This document shows, in pieces, positions 1 to 4,668 of a DNA stretch of 12,443 nt. Position 1 is the stretch's first letter; every line of letters begins with the position of its first letter. This DNA comes from an uncultured Bacteroidales bacterium (GTDB lineage Bacteria > Bacteroidota > Bacteroidia > Bacteroidales > UBA932). A model generated the notes under the pieces. That model was not told the DNA's origin, ran no database searches, and saw only the letters and a program-made list of their open reading frames with translations. The translations under genes and the position numbers were made by a program. The stretch is from contig CAJGBW010000044.1 in the NCBI GenBank assembly GCA_904501835.1, positions 1 through 12,443 of the forward strand. The letters are read 5' to 3'.

Positions 1-396
1 ATTTTGATTGAGAACGCTGTGAGTGGCACAAAACTTTCGCGAAGTGTCATCGGAATCGGTCTGAACATGGGACAGACAGTCTTTTCTCCCCTGCTTCCCA
101 ACCCTGTTTCTGTCGCTCAACTGACGGGCTTGACGTTCGATAAAGAGTCATTGAAAACGGAATTGGAAGAATTGCATGGGATTTTCTGCGCCATGATTGA
201 ATCCGCGACCCTTCGTGAAGAATATGAGGAGCTGCTTTATCGCAAAGAGGGCTATTTCCCTTTTATCGAGCGTACCAGCGGTGAAAAATTTATGGCTCAA
301 ATATACGCTTGTGAGGATGATGGGCGGCTGATTTTGCTAAAAGAAAACGGAGAAATTGGAAAATACTATTTCAAGGAAGTGGAATTTGTAATATAA
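1..396 (+). CDS. birA: Biotin--[acetyl-CoA-carboxylase] ligase, C-terminal part (5' end outside window)
   Basis: This is the last ~131 codons of a biotin-protein ligase, which makes biotinyl-AMP and attaches biotin to a lysine of carboxylase carrier domains in the cytoplasm. The frame is open from base 1, so the gene starts left of the window; the TTG at base 4 is not a believable start. Visible family marks are the end of the catalytic domain (SRSVIGIGLNMGQ, then PNPVSVAQLTG, the usual G-I-G-L-N and P-N-P-x-S blocks) and a C-terminal SH3-like BPL_C domain (about residues 90-131) ending in YYFKEVEFVI. The N-terminal half, including the GRGRxxR biotinyl-AMP loop, is not in the window, so it cannot be told whether this BirA also has a repressor helix-turn-helix domain. 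psd follows on the same strand after 32 bases. Confidence 0.9.
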   Translation: MLIENAVSGTKLSRSVIGIGLNMGQTVFSPLLPNPVSVAQLTGLTFDKESLKTELEELHGIFCAMIESATLREEYEELLYRKEGYFPFIERTSGEKFMAQIYACEDDGRLILLKENGEIGKYYFKEVEFVI

Positions 397-400
397 TTTG

Positions 401-408
401 TAAATTTG
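401..408 (+). promoter_or_regulatory. Possible psd promoter, -7 box only
   Basis: TAAATTTG matches the Bacteroidota -7 consensus TAnnTTTG exactly and lies 20 bases before the psd ATG. No TTTG stands at the expected 19-21 base distance upstream (the nearest is at 385-388, too close). psd may therefore also be read through from birA. This is a weak call based on one box in AT-rich sequence. Confidence 0.3.
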
Positions 409-428
409 TGGGTTAAAACAATTGGATT

Positions 429-1088
429 ATGAGAATACACAAAGACGGATGGGGAACCATTGCTGCCATTTGGGCAATATGTATCAGCATTATTATTATC
501 TGTGCTATATTTATCAAACAAATCTGGATTACCCTTCCTATTTGTGCCATTTTTGTCTTTTTGATGACCTTTATTCTCTATTTTTTCCGTGTTCCGGTGC
601 GTAGAGGCGATATCAGCAGCGAGAAGGCTGTCACTTCGGTAGCTGACGGAGAGGTGGTCATTGTGGAAAAGGTTTTTGAAGAGGAATACCTGAAAAGAGA
701 GTGCATTCAAGTGTCTGTCTATATGAATTTCTTTGACATGCACGTTAATTTCTGGCCCATCAGCGGCGAATGCACGTATTATAAATATCATCCCGGAAAA
801 TACTTCTTGGCGTTTATGCCGAAAGCTTCCGAATTGAACGAACACACCTCTATGGCTGTCCGCACGGAAAATGGTCAGGAGGTTTTCTTCAAACAGATTG
901 CCGGAACATTTGCCCGTCGTATCGTGTGCCTGGCCAAAGTGGGAAATCCCACGGTCAGAGGCAATCAATGTGGATTGATTAAGTTCGGCTCACGCATCGA
1001 TATGTATCTTCCGTTGGATGCAGACATCAAAGTGGAAGTAGGCGACGATGTTGTTGCCTGCCTGTCTGTCATCGCAGAATTGAAATAG
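429..1088 (+). CDS. psd: Phosphatidylserine decarboxylase, short (archaeal/Bacteroidota-type) form
   Basis: This enzyme converts phosphatidylserine to phosphatidylethanolamine at the inner membrane, the last step of PE synthesis. The protein is 219 residues. Two hydrophobic segments (about 11-31 and 34-53) form an N-terminal membrane anchor. The catalytic domain follows, with the conserved block MNFFDMHVNFWPISG (99-113; D103 and H105 are in the family's usual D-x-H-x-N motif) and a KASELNEHT block (132-140). The self-cleavage site is GS at 187-188 in KFGSRIDMYLP: the chain is cut before S188, which becomes the pyruvoyl group of a ~32-residue alpha subunit. The GS pair (rather than the LGST of E. 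coli Psd) and the short length fit the small family form. The ATG at 429 is the first good start. The partner gene pssA is not in the window. Confidence 0.94.
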   Translation: MRIHKDGWGTIAAIWAICISIIIICAIFIKQIWITLPICAIFVFLMTFILYFFRVPVRRGDISSEKAVTSVADGEVVIVEKVFEEEYLKRECIQVSVYMNFFDMHVNFWPISGECTYYKYHPGKYFLAFMPKASELNEHTSMAVRTENGQEVFFKQIAGTFARRIVCLAKVGNPTVRGNQCGLIKFGSRIDMYLPLDADIKVEVGDDVVACLSVIAELK

Positions 1089-1115
1089 TTTTCTTTATCT
1101 GGATTATTGCGTATA

Positions 1116-1134
1116 AGCTCGATGGAGCTATTTT
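1116..1134 (+). terminator. Weak hairpin plus short T-run between convergent psd and rpe
   Basis: AGCTC (1116-1120), loop GATG, GAGCT (1125-1129) form a 5-bp stem followed by ATTTT, 28 bases after the psd stop. It overlaps the last two bases of the rpe stop codon region. The stem and T-run are both short, so this is at best a weak intrinsic terminator for psd. On the - strand it is not followed by a T-run. Confidence 0.25.
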
Positions 1135-1775
1135 CGCATCAGTTCGATGGTCTGCTGGGGATCGGATGATTTGAACACCGCCGAACCGGCCACCAGAATA
1201 TCCGCGCCGCATTCCACCAATTGACGAGCGTTTTTAGGGCTGACTCCCCCATCAACTTCAATTTGTGTCTTCAATCCCCTACGAAGAATTTCCTCTTTGG
1301 TCTTGGCGACACGCTCGTAGGTCTCCTCGATAAAGGATTGGCCCCCAAAGCCTGCGAATACAGACATCAACAAGACAAAATCGCACTGATCCAAATAAGG
1401 GAAGAGTTTTTCTACCGGAATATCAGGATTGATAGCAAGTCCTGCCTTAACCCCGTGATTCTTAATCAAGCCCAAAACCGCCTCCGGGTCTTCATGGATG
1501 GCATTGAGGTGAAAACTCAACAAGGATGCACCGGCTTTGCAGAAACGCTCAATATAGACATGAGGCGAGCAAATCATCAAATGTACGTCCAAGGGCTTTT
1601 CTGCTTTGGAGGCAATGGCTTCGACAATGGGAAAGCCATAGGACAAATTGGGGACAAAACGCCCATCCATAATATCCAAATGGAACAAATCAGCATACGC
1701 ATTCACCATCTGCACATCCTTTTCAAGATGTAAAAAATCTGCAGACAGCATGGAGGGGGCAATCAAAGCAGCCAT
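1128..1775 (-). CDS. rpe: Ribulose-phosphate 3-epimerase
   Basis: Interconverts D-ribulose 5-phosphate and D-xylulose 5-phosphate in the cytoplasm (pentose phosphate pathway). The protein has 215 residues, the usual length for this TIM-barrel family. Family marks are IAPSMLSADF (5-14), FHLDIMDGRFVPN (31-43), DVHLM (63-67), MSVFAGFGGQSF (137-148), EVDGGV (173-178) and a phosphate-binding VAGSAVF near 195-201. The expected metal ligands H32, D34, H65 and D175 are all present; D34 and D175 are also the acid/base pair in the family. The common MSVNPGFGGQ loop reads MSVFAGFGGQ here, a local variation that keeps the GFGGQ part. The ATG (1773-1775) lies 3 bases after the dnaA stop, so the two genes are probably co-transcribed and translationally coupled. 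Confidence 0.96.
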   Translation of the reverse strand: MAALIAPSMLSADFLHLEKDVQMVNAYADLFHLDIMDGRFVPNLSYGFPIVEAIASKAEKPLDVHLMICSPHVYIERFCKAGASLLSFHLNAIHEDPEAVLGLIKNHGVKAGLAINPDIPVEKLFPYLDQCDFVLLMSVFAGFGGQSFIEETYERVAKTKEEILRRGLKTQIEVDGGVSPKNARQLVECGADILVAGSAVFKSSDPQQTIELMRK

Positions 1776-1778
1776 AGA

Positions 1779-2720
1779 CTAATGACGGGTTGGATTGATA
1801 ATTTTTTCAATATCGGCAATATATTGACGGAAGACCTTGTCGCTATGCATCAAATCCTGTACGGTCGTGCAGGCGTGCAATACGGTCGCATGGTCTTTTC
1901 CACCGATTTCAGAGCCAATGGTTGAGAGTGAAATATTGCTGATATAATTGCGTGCGAAATACATGGCAATCTGACGAGCTTGCACAATCTGACGTTTGCG
2001 TGACTTGGTCATCAGCATATCTCGGGTCAAATCAAAATAGTCGCACACGCATTTAAGCACCTTATCCATGGTGATATCATTCTTGGGCTCGCCTACAATT
2101 TTGCTGACAATCTGTCGGGCGAGTTCAAGGGTGATATCCTTTTTCTCCAAGGTTGAATAGGCAATCAGAGAAATCAATACACCTTCCAACTCTCTGAAGT
2201 TCGTACGAATGGTACTGGCAAGGTAACTGATTACCTCGTCGCTCAATTTTACGCCGTCGCGGGTGCTGCGGGCGCGCAACATGGCCACACGGGTAGAATA
2301 ATCCGGAACAGACAATTCGACACTCAAACCCCATTTCAAACGGGAACTGAGTCTTTCTTCAAAATTTCTCAACTCTACCGGCGGTCGGTCAGAAGTAAAA
2401 ATCAACTGTTTACCGGCCATGTGCAATTGGTTGAAGATGTGGAAGAATGCCTTTTGAGCACCCGGAGAAGCCAATTCCTGAATATCATCGAGAATCAACA
2501 CATCAATGCGGGAGTAAAAGCCCAAAAAGTCTGTCAAGGTATTACCCTGTGAAGCATTCATGAATTGCACCTTGAAACGACCTCCTGAAACATACTGCAC
2601 GATGAGTTCAGGATGTTGCTCCTTAATCGCAATACCGATGGCCTGTGCAATGTGTGTTTTGCCCAGTCCGGGACCACCATATATAAATAAGGGGTTAAAG
2701 GTCGCTTTACCGGGATGCAC
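1779..2720 (-). CDS. dnaA: Chromosomal replication initiator DnaA, C-terminal part (AAA+ and DNA-binding domains) after a frameshift
   Basis: This frame holds most of DnaA: the ATPase that binds DnaA boxes and opens oriC. Counting from the GTG at 2720, Walker A is GGPGLGKT (15-22), Walker B is VLILDD (74-79), sensor 1 lies in FTSDRPP (108-114), the likely arginine finger is in RLSSRLKWG (R127), and the sensor 2 region is NFRELEG (174-180, R176). Domain IV, the DNA-binding helix-turn-helix, spans about 217-306 and has the DnaA signature GGKDHATVLHAC (273-284). All key residues from Walker A onward are present. The GTG is probably not a natural start: the conserved beginning of the AAA+ domain sits upstream in another frame (2723-3199). 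With one base added at about 2722-2726 the two parts join as AGKAIAVHPGKATFNPL, giving a ~473-residue protein, a normal DnaA length. If the break is real, this half could only be made by reinitiation at GTG 2 bases after the upstream stop, and it would lack part of the nucleotide pocket. Confidence 0.9.
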   Translation of the reverse strand: MHPGKATFNPLFIYGGPGLGKTHIAQAIGIAIKEQHPELIVQYVSGGRFKVQFMNASQGNTLTDFLGFYSRIDVLILDDIQELASPGAQKAFFHIFNQLHMAGKQLIFTSDRPPVELRNFEERLSSRLKWGLSVELSVPDYSTRVAMLRARSTRDGVKLSDEVISYLASTIRTNFRELEGVLISLIAYSTLEKKDITLELARQIVSKIVGEPKNDITMDKVLKCVCDYFDLTRDMLMTKSRKRQIVQARQIAMYFARNYISNISLSTIGSEIGGKDHATVLHACTTVQDLMHSDKVFRQYIADIEKIINPTRH

Positions 2721-2726
2721 CGCTAT
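2718..2726 (-). other. Frameshift point in dnaA
   Basis: On the - strand the sequence reads GGT AAA GCA TAG CG GTG CAT CCC. Family comparison from memory expects A-G-x-A-I-A-x-x-P-G here, which needs GCN ATA GCG GTG. One base is therefore missing around the GCA/TAG junction. There is no homopolymer here. A -1 ribosomal slip would have to pair tRNAs with TAA or AGC instead of AAA or GCA, so classical programmed -1 frameshifting does not fit. Confidence 0.8.
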
Positions 2727-3199
2727 GCTTTACCGGCCGTCACCGCCATGTGGTTACACTCCCCTTCAATCAAATTCTGGAAACAGTATTCTCTATTGAG
2801 GTTGGGATTGATATTCACACGTTGTACGCCGGGGAAGACATAAGGATTGGCTGAAGCACCGCCAGCTGAATGGGTCGGGATGGACACCATTTTATTTTCA
2901 GGCTGGGCACAAGGCGTAGAGGGAATATCCATCGTGCGGGTGTTGGTCACTTTGATTCTATACATAAGACGGGCATCGTTGCCGATGACACGTACCAAAG
3001 TTTTTTGAAGCACTTTGAAGAATTGGGTTTCCAACTGATCTCTATAAAACTCGGAAGGCACCTCCAAAGTCAGAGTATGGCCCCAAAGACGCACAGCTAC
3101 CAACGGCTCAAACCAGGTGGTAAACTGAGCGGGTTCCACGATATTTTTGATAATACCGAGGCATTTTTCCCACGCCAAAATATGATTGCCTTGTTCCAA
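2723..3199 (-). CDS. dnaA: Chromosomal replication initiator DnaA, N-terminal part (domains I-II and start of III), ends at a frameshift
   Basis: 158 codons, ending in a TAG created by the frameshift. Domain I (about residues 7-85, from LAWEKCLGIIKN through the TWFEPL block) mediates DnaA self-interaction and helicase loading. A Pro/Ser/Thr-rich linker follows (about 86-128), then the first strand of the AAA+ domain with YCFQNLIEGECNHMAVTAGKA (about 138-158), matching the family's F-x-x-F-x-x-G-x-x-N-x-x-A block next to the nucleotide. The next frame resumes without loss of protein sequence apart from one base. The start is uncertain: no ATG exists upstream before an in-frame TAA, so TTG at 3199 or a second TTG at 3178 (directly before AWEKCL) must be used. 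The gene is read leftward, downstream of the amidase. Confidence 0.85.
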   Translation of the reverse strand: MEQGNHILAWEKCLGIIKNIVEPAQFTTWFEPLVAVRLWGHTLTLEVPSEFYRDQLETQFFKVLQKTLVRVIGNDARLMYRIKVTNTRTMDIPSTPCAQPENKMVSIPTHSAGGASANPYVFPGVQRVNINPNLNREYCFQNLIEGECNHMAVTAGKA

Positions 3200-3457
3200 G
3201 TTTTTAAGTAGATTTTAATCGCTTGATATTCGCAATGCAAAAGTGGGGAAAAATATTTGATAAAAATTTTAATTTGCTATTGTTTATTTGAAAATAATTA
3301 CAAGGCTCCCACAAATTGTATTTTTTGATTTTATATTTTAAGTTACTAATTATCAATAAATTAACTAACTGAAAAATTCGTAACTTATTATCAATTGCGT
3401 ATTTCTAATTTAGAATTTATAAAAATAAACAATTCGCTATTCCATCTATATAGAAGC
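3200..3457. other. AT-rich intergenic region upstream of dnaA
   Basis: 258 bases separate the amidase stop from the dnaA start (both read leftward). The stretch is strongly AT-rich and encodes nothing I can support. It presumably holds the dnaA promoter. On the - strand, CACTTTTG (3237-3244 on the + strand) is one mismatch from TAnnTTTG, but no convincing -33 accompanies it. A 16-base direct repeat is present (3342-3357 and 3380-3395). I see no exact DnaA box (TTATCCACA) on either strand, so I do not call an origin. Confidence 0.5.
3342..3395. repeat. Imperfect 16-base direct repeat, 38-base period
   Basis: GTTACTAATTATCAAT at 3342-3357 and GTAACTTATTATCAAT at 3380-3395 match at 14 of 16 positions. 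They lie in the AT-rich gap between the amidase and dnaA genes. In sequence this rich in A and T, a match of this quality could be chance; it may also be a pair of protein-binding sites for dnaA control. Confidence 0.4.
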
Positions 3458-4570
3458 CTATTTTTTACAAGGAATGACCTGATTTTCGAGAATTTCAACG
3501 ATAAATGAATCGGGGTATTTTTTCTTCACATTTTTCAGATTTTTTTTCACCTCATCCAGAGAATCACTGCGAACCACAATATATTTATAGTATCGTCCGT
3601 CTTTTATGATGGAAGGAGTAAAACCGTCAATGCTTCTATCCGTCTTGGCGCTGACCAAAACCTGTACTCCGAAACGTCCGTCCTTCTTTTGAACGGGAGC
3701 AGATTTCGGCGAAGGAGTTGTCTGAGTCACAGAAGCCTGCTTTTCGACCGGAGAAGCAATGGCCTCAGCGCTACTTTCATAATCTTTCTTAAAACGAAGG
3801 AAACCTTTATAAATAGACTCGGCTATCGCCTCAATGCCGGCAGCGCTTCGCAGATAAGCCAGATCATTGGCGTTGGAGATAAAGCCACATTCAAGCAGGA
3901 CTGCAGGCATGGCAGTACGCCACAACACATAAAAATTATCCTGCGACACTCCCCTGCGCTGTAATTTGGTCCCGGCAATCGAATGATCCATACATTCGGC
4001 AAAATGCAGACTTTGTTCGTAATAGGCGCTCTGAATCAGATTAAACACAATCGACGAAGCAGGGTCAGAGGGGTCAAAAGACTGATATTTAACGGAATAA
4101 TCTTCCTCTAACATAACCACCGCATTTTCTCGCTTGGAAACGTCCATATTCAGGCCAAAAACATCGTTCTTCTTATTTTTGGATTCACCTAAAATATGAG
4201 CAGAAAAGCCGCTGGGTTGCTTTTTGGTACTTGCGTTGATATGAATGGAAATAAAAAGATTGGCGTTGTTGCGATTGGCAATATCTGCTCGTGTGAGCAA
4301 AGGAAGAAAAACGTCATTGCGACGGGTCAGCACCACTTTTACCTCCGGACAGCCTTGGTTGATTTTGCGTTCAAGCGCTTTCGCTATATTCAGCACCAAT
4401 GTCTTCTCATAGGTCTTTTTGTCCGCACTGACCGCACCGGCATCTTTTCCGCCATGTCCCGGGTCAATAACCACCGTTTCAAGCTTGAGATTGACCGATT
4501 CTACCGCCATTAATGAAAATGTGGATAGAAACAGACACAGACTTACCAGAAAACAAGGCTTTTTTTTCAT
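3458..4570 (-). CDS. Secreted N-acetylmuramoyl-L-alanine amidase (Amidase_3) with C-terminal SPOR-like domain
   Basis: Zinc hydrolase that cuts the bond between N-acetylmuramic acid and L-alanine of the peptide stem in the periplasm, usually during cell separation. From the chosen ATG at 4570 the protein has 370 residues and begins with a signal peptide (MKKKPCFLVSLCLFLSTFSL, cut near residue 21-23). The frame is open further upstream (to 4666), but that extension would bury the signal peptide and crosses the promoter. The Amidase_3 domain covers about 31-262: VVIDPGHGGKDAG (H39), E55, SIHINAS (H110) and PAVLLECGFISN (E228) supply the usual zinc ligands and catalytic glutamate. A Ser/Pro/Gln/Lys linker (about 265-296) leads to a SPOR-like domain (about 298-362, FGVQVLVSAKT onward), a fold that in this family binds denuded glycan at the septum. 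It is divergent from lptD and upstream of dnaA. Confidence 0.93.
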   Translation of the reverse strand: MKKKPCFLVSLCLFLSTFSLMAVESVNLKLETVVIDPGHGGKDAGAVSADKKTYEKTLVLNIAKALERKINQGCPEVKVVLTRRNDVFLPLLTRADIANRNNANLFISIHINASTKKQPSGFSAHILGESKNKKNDVFGLNMDVSKRENAVVMLEEDYSVKYQSFDPSDPASSIVFNLIQSAYYEQSLHFAECMDHSIAGTKLQRRGVSQDNFYVLWRTAMPAVLLECGFISNANDLAYLRSAAGIEAIAESIYKGFLRFKKDYESSAEAIASPVEKQASVTQTTPSPKSAPVQKKDGRFGVQVLVSAKTDRSIDGFTPSIIKDGRYYKYIVVRSDSLDEVKKNLKNVKKKYPDSFIVEILENQVIPCKK

Positions 4571-4610
4571 TCTTAAACGAACTGGAGAAGGTTTTATTAT
4601 AAGGTCAAAT

Positions 4611-4641
4611 TTTGTATTTGACAAATTTAGCGTTAAATTTG
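4611..4641 (+). promoter_or_regulatory. lptD promoter (Bacteroidota sigma-ABfr type)
   Basis: TTTG at 4611-4614, 19 bases, then TAAATTTG at 4634-4641: both boxes match the Bacteroides consensus (TTTG, N19-21, TAnnTTTG). Transcription would start near 4648, leaving only a short 5' leader before the lptD start. It interleaves with the amidase promoter on the other strand. Confidence 0.7.
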
Positions 4642-4652
4642 CAGATTGCAAA
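4622..4652 (-). promoter_or_regulatory. Amidase promoter (Bacteroidota sigma-ABfr type)
   Basis: Read on the - strand, TTTG (4652-4649), 19 bases, then TAAATTTG (4629-4622). Both boxes are perfect matches at optimal spacing. Transcription would start near 4615, about 45 bases before the amidase ATG. The two opposing promoters are exact mirror images about position 4631.5. Confidence 0.7.
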
Positions 4653-4668
4653 CTATGATTTGACATTT

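Noticed and set aside
2718..2735. Programmed -1 ribosomal frameshift in dnaA
   Set aside because: The codons before the shift (AAA GCA) cannot re-pair in the -1 frame (TAA AGC), there is no slippery heptamer, and dnaA is not known to need one.
3200..3457. Replication origin next to dnaA
   Set aside because: The stretch is AT-rich, but I found no exact DnaA boxes on either strand, only a one-mismatch site (TTTTCCCCA on the - strand near 3245-3253), which is too weak.
4571..4666. N-terminal extension of the amidase by 32 residues
   Set aside because: The extension would place the signal peptide internally and it runs through the predicted promoter and transcription start; ATG 4570 gives a standard signal peptide.
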